A stretch of DNA of 64,000 nt from an uncultured Bacilli bacterium (GTDB lineage Bacteria > Bacillota_I > Bacilli_A > RF39 > UBA660). Every line of letters starts with the position of its first letter. Position 1 is the first letter of the stretch. Location: NCBI GenBank assembly GCA_934098705.1, contig CAKOPC010000001.1:335158-399157 (forward strand), written 5' to 3'. Shown piece by piece: positions 1-8,509 of this stretch. The notes below the pieces were generated by a model. The model had not been told where the DNA came from and searched no databases. It saw only the letters and a list, made by a program, of their open reading frames with translations. A program made the translations under genes and the position numbers.

Positions 1-1138
1 TTGTTATTTTTATTTCATAATTTCTATAATCAGGTAAATATAAATCTTTATATAAAGCCCCATTTGTTACTTTATTCATACTCATACATTTAGAAAGTTC
101 TGGAATAAATAATCTGTATTTTTCTCTTAAAGTACCATTTTCATCAAATAATTCACTAGGATTATAACTTCTAAGCCAATTTTCAAGAAGCTTAACATTA
201 CAAACATTATCTTTATCAACCTTAAGAGGAACTTGATGAGATCTAAATGTACCCTCAACTAAAAGATTATCAACCATTTTAGGACCAGTATAACCTTTTG
301 GCATCTTTAAAATAAGCATAGGATACATTATCTTTTCATTTGTTAAACCCTGTTTTTTAATAGTTTTAATATCTTTAACTATCATATCAAGTACTTTTGC
401 CATACGTTCATGTAAATACTCACTATCATAACCAGAAACTAAATATGGTTTATAACCACATCCTACAAAAAAGTGATATAAACTATCATTTGACATCCTG
501 CCAAATATTGTAGGACCTCCTATTTTATAACCATTTAAATTTAATATAGGTAACACAATACCATCAGTTTTAGGATTAATTATTTTATTTAAATGCCAAG
601 ATGTTGCAAGAGGACCAGTTTCAGCCTCACCATCTCCAACACAGCAAGCACAAATAAGATCAGGATTATCAATAACACTACCAAAAGCATGAACAAGGCT
701 ATAGCCAAGTTCCCCACCTTCATGAATACTACCAGGAACCTCACATGATGCATGAGAAGATAATCCATATGGAAAACTAAACATCTTAAATAACTTTTTC
801 ATGCCCTCATAATCCTCTGTAACAGAAGGATAAAAATTAGTAAAACTACCCTCCAAATAAGAATTAGAAGTAAGAGCATTACCACCATGTCCTGGACCTG
901 ATATATATATCATATTTAAATCATATTTTTTTATTATTCTATTTAAATGAGCATAAATAAAATTTTGATTAGGAACAGTTCCAAAATGCCCAACTACCCT
1001 ATTTTTTATATCATCTATAGTAAGTGGTCTTCTTAAAAGTGGATTATCAAGTAAATAAAGTTGTCCAACTGATAAATAATTAAGAGCCCTATAATAACCA
1101 TCAATAGCTTCATATTCATAAGTTTTTAAAGCCTTCAT
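1..1138 (-). CDS. xfp: Phosphoketolase, N-terminal part (runs off left edge)
   Basis: Thiamine-diphosphate enzyme that splits xylulose 5-phosphate or fructose 6-phosphate with phosphate into acetyl phosphate plus an aldose phosphate. It is the key step of the heterofermentative pentose pathway and acts in the cytosol. About 379 codons are present of a family length near 790, and the frame is open to base 1. Visible family marks are GPGHGG at residues 81-86, HEGGELG at 139-145 and the diphosphate-binding stretch GDGEAETGP at 168-176, followed by the NGYKIGGPT region. The ATG at 1136-1138 follows a GGGAGG ribosome binding site. The promoter lies just upstream inside the terminator of the next gene. 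Identification is firm; which sugar phosphate is preferred cannot be told. Confidence 0.96.
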   Translation of the reverse strand, partial: MKALKTYEYEAIDGYYRALNYLSVGQLYLLDNPLLRRPLTIDDIKNRVVGHFGTVPNQNFIYAHLNRIIKKYDLNMIYISGPGHGGNALTSNSYLEGSFTNFYPSVTEDYEGMKKLFKMFSFPYGLSSHASCEVPGSIHEGGELGYSLVHAFGSVIDNPDLICACCVGDGEAETGPLATSWHLNKIINPKTDGIVLPILNLNGYKIGGPTIFGRMSNDSLYHFFVGCGYKPYLVSGYDSEYLHERMAKVLDMIVKDIKTIKKQGLTNEKIMYPMLILKMPKGYTGPKMVDNLLVEGTFRSHQVPLKVDKDNVCNVKLLENWLRSYNPSELFDENGTLREKYRLFIPELSKCMSMNKVTNGALYKDLYLPDYRNYEIKIT

Positions 1139-1169
1139 AAAATACCTCCCTATTCTTTTTACAATATTT

Positions 1170-1199
1170 ATTATACAATAAAAAAATAGTATTTATCAA
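1170..1199 (-). promoter_or_regulatory. Sigma-A promoter of the phosphoketolase gene
   Basis: On the minus strand TTGATA (1194-1199) is followed after 18 bases by TATAAT (1170-1175), about 30 bases before the start codon. The -35 box lies in the loop of the hairpin that terminates the upstream gene, so promoter and terminator share sequence. Confidence 0.6.
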
Positions 1200-1215
1200 G
1201 ATAGAAATACTATTT
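1177..1215 (-). terminator. Terminator of the lectin-like surface protein gene
   Basis: Perfect 11-bp stem AAATAGTATTT (1184-1194) with AAATACTATTT (1205-1215). On the minus strand it is followed by a T run (1177-1186). It sits just downstream of the stop codon at 1228. Confidence 0.8.
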
Positions 1216-1227
1216 AATTACTATTTT

Positions 1228-2688
1228 CTATTTAACAACATAAGGATCACTTTTTATTCCCGTGCCTGTTGCAAATACATTAGCCTTCAGTGAGATAACT
1301 GGACACACGACGAAGTCGACATCGTTGTTGACAAAGTTGTATCCAATATAACCATCAGTGTCAACACCCCAAACGTAAGCGTAAGCATCAGCAGAATTAA
1401 CACCGTCGGGGCTCATTAACCAATACCAATTTTTACTATTCTTAATATATGAATTACTAACTTTACCAGGATAATTTCCTGCATGTATTGCTTCATCATA
1501 TGTTAGTAGTCCTATTTTTGATGTTAGTACACCTTTTCCATTACCATCAGTACTACATTTAAAATTTGATGTATAACTAGAATATAATGGTGCTGTTACA
1601 CTGCCTGCTGTTGCATCAGTACTACTCCAAGCAACTTTAAATTGTTCGCAAAACTTTGTATCTGCTATATAGCTTTCATAAGCTTTTAAATTACTGTTAT
1701 ACCAAGTATCAACTGTTCTTTTTATTCCGCCTTCTACATCACTATTGCTATAATACATATAGGTATAATTATCAGAATTTGGGTTAAATATATAAGAAGA
1801 TTTATTATTTATTCCTTTAGCCAACAATAATCTTACACTACCATCTTCATTTATTCTAACAATTCTCCATCCCAGATTTGCAAACAATACATAATTATTG
1901 GTTACTGCTCCTCTATAAAAATATGTTGTGCCACTATCTGTTTCCCCAGCTACTGATTTATATAAGCCACTTGCATCTCCAGCATTAGAATATGTATCAC
2001 TAAGTGTTGCAGTAGCATTTAATACATTACTATTACCATCTCCAAGTATCATTGATGTAAGCATAGTTCCACTATCACTATCCCCAACATCTACATTAAC
2101 AGTAAACTTATAACTAAAGTTTGGTTCTTCTATGGTATGTACTCCATTATTTTCAGTAATAGATGTACCAAGTGAATCATCAAGCCATACTCTAAGTCTA
2201 TAATAATCAGTTGCTTCTGTGTTATTAGTAGATGTTATCTCTTTTTGATATAATAAATATGAATTAGCATATTTACTAAATTTTTCAAGGCTTTGAACTG
2301 ATGTTACATCTTTTATAACATTATTACTTTGGTCTGTTAAATAAATCTTTAACTTACTATTATCAAGAGTTGATGTTGTACTTTTTGTTAAATATATATT
2401 ATACTTAACTGTTTTATTAGTATCTGCTTTTAACTTTATATTAAAGTCAAAATAACTAGTCTTTGCTTTTCCTTTATCATTAGACATAATATCATTATTA
2501 TCTAAAGCAAGAGCACTACCTGTTTCATTATAAGTAAATGTAAGATTTTCCCCAATATTTAAAGTCTGTTCCTTAATTCCTCTAAAAGAAGCATTAAAAA
2601 ATGCCAGTGCTCCTCCAGTTATTAAGCATAAAACTCCAACAAAAAATACATATATCGTTAACTTGTTTTTCCTTATATATTCTCTCAT
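1228..2688 (-). CDS. Membrane-anchored surface protein with TasA-like N-terminus and lectin-like C-terminal domain
   Basis: Exported protein of 486 residues; no enzymatic function recognised. An uncleaved-looking signal/TM helix covers about residues 9-31. A beta-rich region resembling the TasA/camelysin-like proteins at 51613-54379 in this window follows (LRVWLDD, phrases of the type YxxxLTDxxN). From about residue 270 there is a domain starting WRIVRINEDG and ending CPVISLKAN, as in DUF6273/C-type-lectin-like surface proteins. The paralogue at 42596-44050 has the same plan (WRIVRINEDGSIRL, SPVISIKGD). I chose the ATG at 2686-2688, preceded by GTGAT, over the in-frame GTG three codons upstream. 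The last ~130 coding bases differ sharply in composition from the rest of the gene (see 1283-1416). Probably an adhesin or ligand-binding protein; that role is inferred from the fold type. Confidence 0.75.
   Translation of the reverse strand: MREYIRKNKLTIYVFFVGVLCLITGGALAFFNASFRGIKEQTLNIGENLTFTYNETGSALALDNNDIMSNDKGKAKTSYFDFNIKLKADTNKTVKYNIYLTKSTTSTLDNSKLKIYLTDQSNNVIKDVTSVQSLEKFSKYANSYLLYQKEITSTNNTEATDYYRLRVWLDDSLGTSITENNGVHTIEEPNFSYKFTVNVDVGDSDSGTMLTSMILGDGNSNVLNATATLSDTYSNAGDASGLYKSVAGETDSGTTYFYRGAVTNNYVLFANLGWRIVRINEDGSVRLLLAKGINNKSSYIFNPNSDNYTYMYYSNSDVEGGIKRTVDTWYNSNLKAYESYIADTKFCEQFKVAWSSTDATAGSVTAPLYSSYTSNFKCSTDGNGKGVLTSKIGLLTYDEAIHAGNYPGKVSNSYIKNSKNWYWLMSPDGVNSADAYAYVWGVDTDGYIGYNFVNNDVDFVVCPVISLKANVFATGTGIKSDPYVVK
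1283..1416 (-). other. GC-rich C-terminal coding segment, candidate variable region
   Basis: Within the preceding gene this 134-bp stretch has about 46% G+C by hand count (62 of 134), whereas the surroundings are well under 30%. About 16 of 45 codons end in C (AGC, CCC, GAC, TAC, AAC, GTC, TTC, ATC) and a CTG leucine codon appears, unlike the rest of the gene. The paralogue at 42596 encodes the equivalent end with ordinary AT-rich codons. This is the usual location of the variable region in lectin-fold targets of diversity-generating retroelements. No reverse transcriptase or template repeat is in the window, so this remains a candidate. Confidence 0.4.
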
Positions 2689-2809
2689 TAAAATCACGAC
2701 CTATTATATTTATATCTTATCATAATTTTTTTAAAACAACAATATTTAAAATAAAAAACACTTATTTTTTTATATATTTTGTTAATAATACTATTATAAT
2801 GGTGATGTT

Positions 2810-4255
2810 ATGTTAGATAAAGATATAAATAAAAATATAGAAAAAATTAAAAATGATTATAATAATTCTTGTGATTTATCTTTTAAAGATATAAATATAT
2901 TAAAAAAAAGAGTTAGCTTAGTATACCTCTCTTCCATATGTGATAATAATTTAATAGATAATTTTTTACTTAAAAATATTAATAAATTAAGTAAAAATAT
3001 TAAAAGTTATAAAAATATTATTACTTGTTTTTTTAATACAACTCCAAGTATTAATATGAAAAGTGTTAATACATTTGATGAAATTTATAAGTCTTTGGGA
3101 GATGGATTTGTTGTGATTTTATTTGAAGATTATGATACATCAATAATTGTTGAAGCTAAAAAGGATCTTTCAAGAGGAATACAACAACCTGTAATAGAAC
3201 AAGCAATAAGTGGTCCAAAAGATTCGTTTAATGAAGATTATATGTCAAATATTGGACTTATAAGAAAAAGAATTAAGACTAATAATTTAATAGTACAAGA
3301 AAAAATAATTGGTAAAGAAACCGAAACTAAAGTTTCTATATGTTACATGAAAAATATAATTGAAACAACCCTTTTAGATGAAGTTATAAAAAAGTTAGAT
3401 AATATAGATATTGATGGTATAATAGATAGTACTTATATAAAAGAGTATTTAGAAAGTAAAAATAGTGTCTTTACTTTAATTAATATAACAGAACGCCCTG
3501 ATGTTTCTGTTATGAATCTTTTAAACGGTAAAATTATTTTAATTGTTGAAAATTCTCCATTTGCCCTTATTATTCCAACCTTTTTCTATGAACTTTTTAA
3601 TGCCTCCGAAGATTATTATCAAAAATCTAAAAATGTAACTTTCACAAGAATTATAAGATATTTATCATTTTTTTTAGCAATTATTCTTCCAGGATTTTAT
3701 ATAGCAATAACAACTTTTAATCATGAAACAATTCCAGATACCTTACTTATTAATTTTGCCATGCAAAGAGAAGGAGTTCCTTTTCCTGCCTTTGTAGAAG
3801 CTCTTGGTATGAGTTTAGTTTTTGAAATATTAAGAGAAAGTGATATTAGAATGCCTAATTTATCTGGTTCTGCCATAAGCATTTTAGGAGCTATTGTTTT
3901 AGGAGATGCTGCTGTATCAGCAGGTGTTGTATCCCCAATTATGGTAATAATTATTGCTATATCTGCGATATGTTCTTTAATGTTTTCAGGTCCTGTCATG
4001 ACAAATGGTATAAGATTCTGGAGGCTTATTTTTATGATTTCCTCAACTATTATTGGTCTTCCTGGTATTGCTTTTTGTGGCTTTTTGTTTATTATTACAA
4101 TGTCAGGATTAAAATCATTTGGTAAACCATACCTTTATCCTTTTGCTCCATTTGATTTAAAACTAGCTCTTAAAACTATATTTAAAAAAGAACAAAAAGA
4201 TAATAAAAGAAGAATACCATATCTTACTAATACTAATATTAAAAGGAGTAAATGA
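2810..4255 (+). CDS. gerAA: Spore germination receptor subunit A (GerA family)
   Basis: Subunit of the inner-membrane nutrient receptor of the dormant spore. GerA-type A subunits have a large N-terminal cytosolic domain and a C-terminal block of membrane helices. Here 481 residues fit the family. The hydrophilic part runs to about residue 280 and contains the family phrases ERPDVSVMNLLNGKI and PFALIIPTFFYELFN at its end. At least four hydrophobic segments follow (about 285-305, 355-385, 390-410, 420-440). The ATG at 2810 follows a GGTGAT site. Subunit C starts one base after the TGA stop, so A, C and B form one operon. Germinant specificity cannot be predicted. A germinant receptor implies that the organism sporulates. 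Confidence 0.93.
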   Translation: MLDKDINKNIEKIKNDYNNSCDLSFKDINILKKRVSLVYLSSICDNNLIDNFLLKNINKLSKNIKSYKNIITCFFNTTPSINMKSVNTFDEIYKSLGDGFVVILFEDYDTSIIVEAKKDLSRGIQQPVIEQAISGPKDSFNEDYMSNIGLIRKRIKTNNLIVQEKIIGKETETKVSICYMKNIIETTLLDEVIKKLDNIDIDGIIDSTYIKEYLESKNSVFTLINITERPDVSVMNLLNGKIILIVENSPFALIIPTFFYELFNASEDYYQKSKNVTFTRIIRYLSFFLAIILPGFYIAITTFNHETIPDTLLINFAMQREGVPFPAFVEALGMSLVFEILRESDIRMPNLSGSAISILGAIVLGDAAVSAGVVSPIMVIIIAISAICSLMFSGPVMTNGIRFWRLIFMISSTIIGLPGIAFCGFLFIITMSGLKSFGKPYLYPFAPFDLKLALKTIFKKEQKDNKRRIPYLTNTNIKRSK

Positions 4256-4256
4256 T

Positions 4257-5372
4257 ATGAAAAAAATAATTTTAATAATAATTATAACTATTTTTTTAAC
4301 AACTGGCTGTAGTTATGTTGAACTTAATAATCTTGCTATTGCTAATACTTTAGGTATAGATTATGTAGATGGTAATTATGAAGTAACAATCCAAATACTA
4401 GATTTAAAAAAAGATGCTAATGGTAACAATGATAGTGAAAAAGATGTTATTTATAAAGGAAGTGGTAAAACTATTACAAATGCTATAAGAAATGTATCTT
4501 TATCCTACCCTAAAGAACTTTATTTAGGACATTTAAGTATTGTAATAATTGGTAAAGACTTAATAAATAGTGATCTTGAAGAAATATTTGAATATTTTAT
4601 AAGAACTCCTACTGTTAGAAATGATTTTTATGTTCTTATAAATAGTACTGGTAAAGCAAGTGAAATACTTGATAGTCCTAAAGAAAAATCTGGCTCTTTT
4701 CCAAGTAAAGAACTTGTAACAACTCTTGAAGTATCAGCAAAGGAAGTTGGAGCAACAACTAAAGTTAATATGGAAGAATTTATAAATGCTTATATAAATG
4801 ATACCATAACACCTATTATTCCAAATATTAAAAAAGATGATGATATAACAACCCTAAATGGAATAATTGCAATAAATAAAAAAACTAATAAATTAGTACT
4901 ACTTGATGATAATTTAACTGTTACTTATAATTTTATTTTTAATAACTTTTTATCAAGTCCCTTAACTATAAATTATAAAGATACTATAATAGATGTTTTA
5001 ATAGGTCTACCAAAAAATAAAATAAAGTCAAAAATAGAAAATGGTAATATAATCTTTGATATAAATATAGATGTATCTTTGCAACCAAGTGAAATAAGAA
5101 CTAAAATAAATTTAGAAGATCCTAAAGTAGAAAAAGAAATACAAAATAAAATAAATGAAAAAATAAAAGAAAATATAAATAAACTTTTAACATTTTGTAA
5201 AGATAATGATATAGATGTTTTAAATCTTAATAATATTTTATATAAAAATCATTTTAAAGAATATAAAAATATTACAATTAAAAATATATATAATAAAGCA
5301 AACTTCAATATAACAGTAAAATCCCATCTTTCACGTTATGGAAACTTATATCGAAGTACTAAAGGAGAATAA
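4257..5372 (+). CDS. gerAC: Spore germination receptor lipoprotein subunit C
   Basis: Lipoprotein component of the Ger receptor. The N-terminus is a short lipobox signal peptide ending TTGCS, so the lipidated cysteine is about residue 18. The mature start WxxLxELNNLAIANTLGIDY-like segment is typical of GerC proteins, and the C-terminal region (about 255-371) with its long charged helix matches the Spore_GerAC domain. At 371 residues it is of normal length. It sits between subunits A and B with 1- and 2-base gaps, so translation is probably coupled. The order A-C-B occurs in many Bacillota, whereas the classical Bacillus subtilis order is A-B-C. Confidence 0.92.
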   Translation: MKKIILIIIITIFLTTGCSYVELNNLAIANTLGIDYVDGNYEVTIQILDLKKDANGNNDSEKDVIYKGSGKTITNAIRNVSLSYPKELYLGHLSIVIIGKDLINSDLEEIFEYFIRTPTVRNDFYVLINSTGKASEILDSPKEKSGSFPSKELVTTLEVSAKEVGATTKVNMEEFINAYINDTITPIIPNIKKDDDITTLNGIIAINKKTNKLVLLDDNLTVTYNFIFNNFLSSPLTINYKDTIIDVLIGLPKNKIKSKIENGNIIFDINIDVSLQPSEIRTKINLEDPKVEKEIQNKINEKIKENINKLLTFCKDNDIDVLNLNNILYKNHFKEYKNITIKNIYNKANFNITVKSHLSRYGNLYRSTKGE

Positions 5373-5374
5373 TT

Positions 5375-6463
5375 ATGGAAAAAATAAGTCATAAAGAAAT
5401 ATTTGTTTTAACCTTTTTCTTAAGCTGTTTTCTATATCCAGGTTTTGGAGATACCCTTATTATAAAATATAGTGATAATGGCATTATTATATCAACTATT
5501 ATTGGTGCTTTAATTGGTTTTTTAGTAGTACTTTTAATAACATCTATCTTTGATAAAATAGATAAAGGTAATATTTTTGATTATAATGTATCAAGATTTA
5601 AAGTATTTGGTAAAGTTTTAAATGTCCTTATAATAATTGGTATTTTATATATTATATTTGTTGAATCATGGAACATTATAACATTTATTGTAAGCCAGTT
5701 TTTAACTAAGACATCTTATTTTGAAGTTGCTTTTATAATGTTTTCATGTCTTTCATATTTTATTATAAAAAAGATAGAAGTAATGTCTAGAACATCTATT
5801 ATTTTATTTATAATATTTATATTTATGGGAGTTTTAACTTATATATTTTTAATACCTATAATAGAAATAGATAATTTTAAACCTATTCTTGATTTTAATA
5901 AAAATGACCTTTTAAAAAGTATATTTATGCCCGTATGCTTCTCTTCTTTTCCTTTGATTAATATTTTATCTATTAAAAAGGAATGTTTGATAGATAGTAA
6001 AAAATGTAAAAGAAGTATTATTTTAGGTTACATTATATCTTGTCTTTTTTGGATACTTTATTTATTATTTATAACTGGAGTATTTGACCCTAAAATGAGT
6101 GCTTTATTTACTTATCCAGAATATACTCTTTTAAAAAAAGTTAATGCTTTTAACTTTATTCAAAGAATTGAAAACATACTAGCCTTTATGATATTTATCG
6201 CAGCCTTTATAGGTCTTGGTCTTTGTTTTTACTCTATTATATCTTATATAATTAAAGTATTTAAATTAAAGAAGAATAAAAGTATTAATATTTTAACATA
6301 TATTATATGTATGACTATATCATTTATCTCTATATATTTGTTTAAAGATTATTTAATTATTGATTTATTTACTATGTACCCTATCATTTCTTTTGAAATA
6401 CTTATACCTATTATTTTAATTAGTATTTTAAACATTAGAAAAACTACTAAAAGTAGTAGTTAA
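5375..6463 (+). CDS. gerAB: Spore germination receptor permease-like subunit B
   Basis: Integral membrane subunit of the Ger receptor, from the amino acid/polyamine/organocation transporter superfamily (endospore germination permease). The 362 residues form about ten hydrophobic helices. The start is MEKISHKEIFVLTFFLS, and the phrase PGFGDTLI in the first helix pair is typical of the family. It is the last gene of the operon. The stop codon lies inside a double hairpin followed by a T run (6431-6477). The B subunit is thought to carry the germinant-binding pocket in characterised receptors; the ligand here is unknown. Confidence 0.92.
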   Translation: MEKISHKEIFVLTFFLSCFLYPGFGDTLIIKYSDNGIIISTIIGALIGFLVVLLITSIFDKIDKGNIFDYNVSRFKVFGKVLNVLIIIGILYIIFVESWNIITFIVSQFLTKTSYFEVAFIMFSCLSYFIIKKIEVMSRTSIILFIIFIFMGVLTYIFLIPIIEIDNFKPILDFNKNDLLKSIFMPVCFSSFPLINILSIKKECLIDSKKCKRSIILGYIISCLFWILYLLFITGVFDPKMSALFTYPEYTLLKKVNAFNFIQRIENILAFMIFIAAFIGLGLCFYSIISYIIKVFKLKKNKSINILTYIICMTISFISIYLFKDYLIIDLFTMYPIISFEILIPIILISILNIRKTTKSSS

Positions 6464-6477
6464 TCTAATGTTTTTTA
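6431..6477 (+). terminator. Terminator of the gerA operon
   Basis: Outer stem AACATTAGA (6431-6439) with TCTAATGTT (6464-6472), inner ACTACT/AGTAGT hairpin, then a run of T. The stop codon of gerAB is inside the structure. The convergent gene ending at 6475 may use the same hairpin. Confidence 0.8.
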
Positions 6478-6822
6478 TTTTATTTCATTTTCTTTACTTA
6501 TTATTATAGTGTTATTATCTTTAGTACTTTTTGGTTTATATTTTATAAGGTTTTGACTTTTTAATGTTTGATATATTGTAGGTGCTCCAATAAATCCAAA
6601 AACAGCAACCCAAAGGGAAAGTTCTAAATCAAGTTTATAAAATGTATTAGCAAATGGTACTCCTAAAACAATAGAAAATAGTAGATTTAATATCCATATT
6701 TCCCACCCCTTATTTACTATTTTTAAATCTTTAAATTTTTGTATAAAAGCCATTAAAAATACTGAAAATGTAACACTTATAGTAAGTATATCAAGCAAAG
6801 TATCTGTTATTAAATAATCCAA
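6475..6822 (-). CDS. Small holin-like membrane protein
   Basis: A 115-residue protein with about three hydrophobic segments (roughly 8-28, 40-60, 66-85) and a charged C-terminus. The sequence (SVFLMAFIQKFKDL, NKGWEIWILNLLFS, FGFIGAPTIYQTLK) resembles small phage-type holins of Firmicutes by memory; this is not a strong family match. The start appears to be TTG at 6820-6822, with GGTGAG seven bases upstream, because no suitable ATG exists. It follows the gene at 6838-7146 by 15 bases, and the two form a pair. There is no endolysin or other phage gene nearby, so a domesticated or orphan lysis-type pair is one reading. A plain envelope protein is another. Confidence 0.5.
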   Translation of the reverse strand: MDYLITDTLLDILTISVTFSVFLMAFIQKFKDLKIVNKGWEIWILNLLFSIVLGVPFANTFYKLDLELSLWVAVFGFIGAPTIYQTLKSQNLIKYKPKSTKDNNTIIISKENEIK

Positions 6823-6837
6823 AATAACTCACCTTCC

Positions 6838-7146
6838 CTACTTTGAAATTATTGGAATGCTATTTATTTTTTTTACTAAATCTGTTATAACATCACAACA
6901 TTCAAACTTTCTATATACTTTATAAAGGTCATTTAGATCTTCTTTTTCTTCAATAGTTATAGAGTCTTTTTCTATTAAGTTATTATATTTTTCAATTATT
7001 TTACTTTTAAGTAAAACAATTATTCCTTCATTTGTAAAATCTAGCCTTTTTTTATAATTAGTTATCTGTTTTAAAACATAGCTTACACAAGAAATAATAA
7101 GACCAAATAATATTTCTATCCAGTATTTAATTATTATATTTAGCAT
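6838..7146 (-). CDS. Small membrane protein resembling phage holin-associated proteins
   Basis: A 102-residue protein with one N-terminal hydrophobic segment (about 3-25) and a helical cytosolic tail. The tail (NEGIIVLLKSKIIEKYNNL then DLNDLYKVYRKF and ITDLVKKINSIP) follows the pattern of a widespread small phage protein found beside holins, with phrases like GVQALLRDRIIQAYN and MYKEYHxLGGNG. The order of conserved hydrophobic and aromatic positions matches well. I chose the ATG at 7144-7146 because GGTGAT lies seven bases upstream; the in-frame GTG overlaps that site. It is the first gene of a two-gene unit with 6475-6822. The function is inferred only from resemblance. Confidence 0.55.
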   Translation of the reverse strand: MLNIIIKYWIEILFGLIISCVSYVLKQITNYKKRLDFTNEGIIVLLKSKIIEKYNNLIEKDSITIEEKEDLNDLYKVYRKFECCDVITDLVKKINSIPIISK

Positions 7147-7207
7147 ATCCAAAATCACCTCTAATATAATTTATGAAAGATTTATTTTTTGGAATAATTA
7201 ATTAACA

Positions 7208-7236
7208 TAAAAAAAAGAAGTTTTAAGCTTCTTTTT
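7208..7236 (-). terminator. Terminator of the gene at 7223-8455
   Basis: Hairpin AAAAAGAAG (7212-7220) with CTTCTTTTT (7228-7236), followed on the minus strand by a long T run (complement of 7208-7216). Confidence 0.75.
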
Positions 7237-8455
7237 CTATAACAGGATAAAAATCTAAACCATTAGTTTTAAGATATTTATTATTTATTTTAGAGTTAGT
7301 ATTACCAATAGCTAAGTATTTCCCATCATCATTTATTATTTTAGTAAAGGAATATGTTTTATTTTTAGTATAAAATTTTTCCTCTATCTTTTCTAAATTT
7401 ATATCATAAGTAACCAAAAGACCACTTGCATTTAAAACATCTTCCTCTTTTTTTCCAAATACTCCCGCAACTACTATTTTATCATCAAGATATATACTAT
7501 CTTTAAACTTAGAGATGTCATCATGACTAAAGGTTACTTCTTTTTCTATTTCACCATCACCATTTATTTTTATAATAGCAGCTTCATATTTATCTGTTTT
7601 ATCTTTTTCAAAAAGGTGTGATGCAGTCATAATAAAATTATTATCATCTATCTTAGTTATACTTGTAATACCTTCTTTATCGGTATAGCCATAGTAATTA
7701 TGCCATACTTCATTAAAGTCTTTATCATATTTGTAAACAATACCTGTTCCTTTTTGAGTTACTCCAACTGCTATATAACCATCATCTAAAACAACAACAT
7801 CATTAAATGTGGCAGATGAAAGAGGTCCACCTTTTGTTACTTCTAAAAGCTTTTCTCCATCTTTATCATATTTTGTAAGTAAAGCTCCACCTTTTGTGTC
7901 ATATCCAATAGCACTACTTTCAAAAACAGTACTACCACATACTATAATATTAGAATCATTATCTATTTTAACTGCATTATATGAAGAATTACCCATAAGA
8001 TTATAGTTTTTACGCCATACAATATTAAAATTCTTATCATATTTTACAATAGTAGCTTCAGTGGCATTATCTTTATGATTAGCAAGACTAACTTCTATAT
8101 TACCTACAGCTATAAAACCATCATCATAACTTACAATATCTTTATATTCTCCATTATAACCAAGATCAAGCTTTACTTCCTTTTCTATTTTTAAATCTTT
8201 ATTATAAACATATAAATAAGGTTTATTGTATCCTGGCTTTTCATAATCTATAAAATCACTATGTTTAGAATCACTAAGACCTACTCCTACATATCCATTA
8301 TCTGTTTTTATAATACTATTTAATGCACTATAATAAGTAGTTTTTTTTCTTATATTAATCATTTTAATACCAAAATATATAAATTCTAAAGCAAAAAGAC
8401 AAACTAGTCCAATACTTACATATTTTAATATTTTAACAGCTTTCAAACTTTTCAT
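7223..8455 (-). CDS. Membrane-anchored extracellular protein with beta-propeller-like repeats
   Basis: A 410-residue protein with one TM/signal-anchor helix (about 13-33). A long extracellular part follows in which short units recur: phrases like NGYVGVG, DGFIAVG, SNIIVCG, DGYIAVGV, NFIMTAS and KIVVAGV, each preceded by a turn such as DDG, and phrases like LYVYNKDLKIE, IVKYDKNFNIVW, LTKYDKDGEK, VYKYDKDFNEVW. This periodicity of about 50-60 residues is typical of beta-propeller blades, as in outer-surface PQQ- or WD-like proteins. The protein probably folds as a propeller; no ligand or enzyme role can be named. The ATG at 8455 follows GGAGGTAAG. It is transcribed alone: terminators lie on both sides. 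Confidence 0.65.
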   Translation of the reverse strand: MKSLKAVKILKYVSIGLVCLFALEFIYFGIKMINIRKKTTYYSALNSIIKTDNGYVGVGLSDSKHSDFIDYEKPGYNKPYLYVYNKDLKIEKEVKLDLGYNGEYKDIVSYDDGFIAVGNIEVSLANHKDNATEATIVKYDKNFNIVWRKNYNLMGNSSYNAVKIDNDSNIIVCGSTVFESSAIGYDTKGGALLTKYDKDGEKLLEVTKGGPLSSATFNDVVVLDDGYIAVGVTQKGTGIVYKYDKDFNEVWHNYYGYTDKEGITSITKIDDNNFIMTASHLFEKDKTDKYEAAIIKINGDGEIEKEVTFSHDDISKFKDSIYLDDKIVVAGVFGKKEEDVLNASGLLVTYDINLEKIEEKFYTKNKTYSFTKIINDDGKYLAIGNTNSKINNKYLKTNGLDFYPVIEKEA

Positions 8456-8471
8456 ATCTTACCTCCAAAAC

Positions 8472-8502
8472 AAAATATGCTATTAAATAATAACATATTT
8501 TT
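8472..8502 (-). terminator. Terminator downstream of the YtxH-like gene
   Basis: Inverted repeat AAAATATGCTATT (8472-8484) with AATAACATATTTT (about 8489-8501). It lies between the stop of the YtxH-like gene and the next gene downstream. Confidence 0.65.
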
Positions 8503-8509
8503 TAATTAC

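Noticed and set aside
2793..2798. TATAAT just before gerAA as a promoter -10 box
   Set aside because: It is only about 12 bases before the ATG and overlaps the binding site region, so the start would fall in the start codon area; a forespore promoter further upstream could not be identified.
6475..8455. Prophage remnant
   Set aside because: Beyond the two holin-like proteins there is no structural, replication or integration gene, no att-like repeats and no change in base composition.
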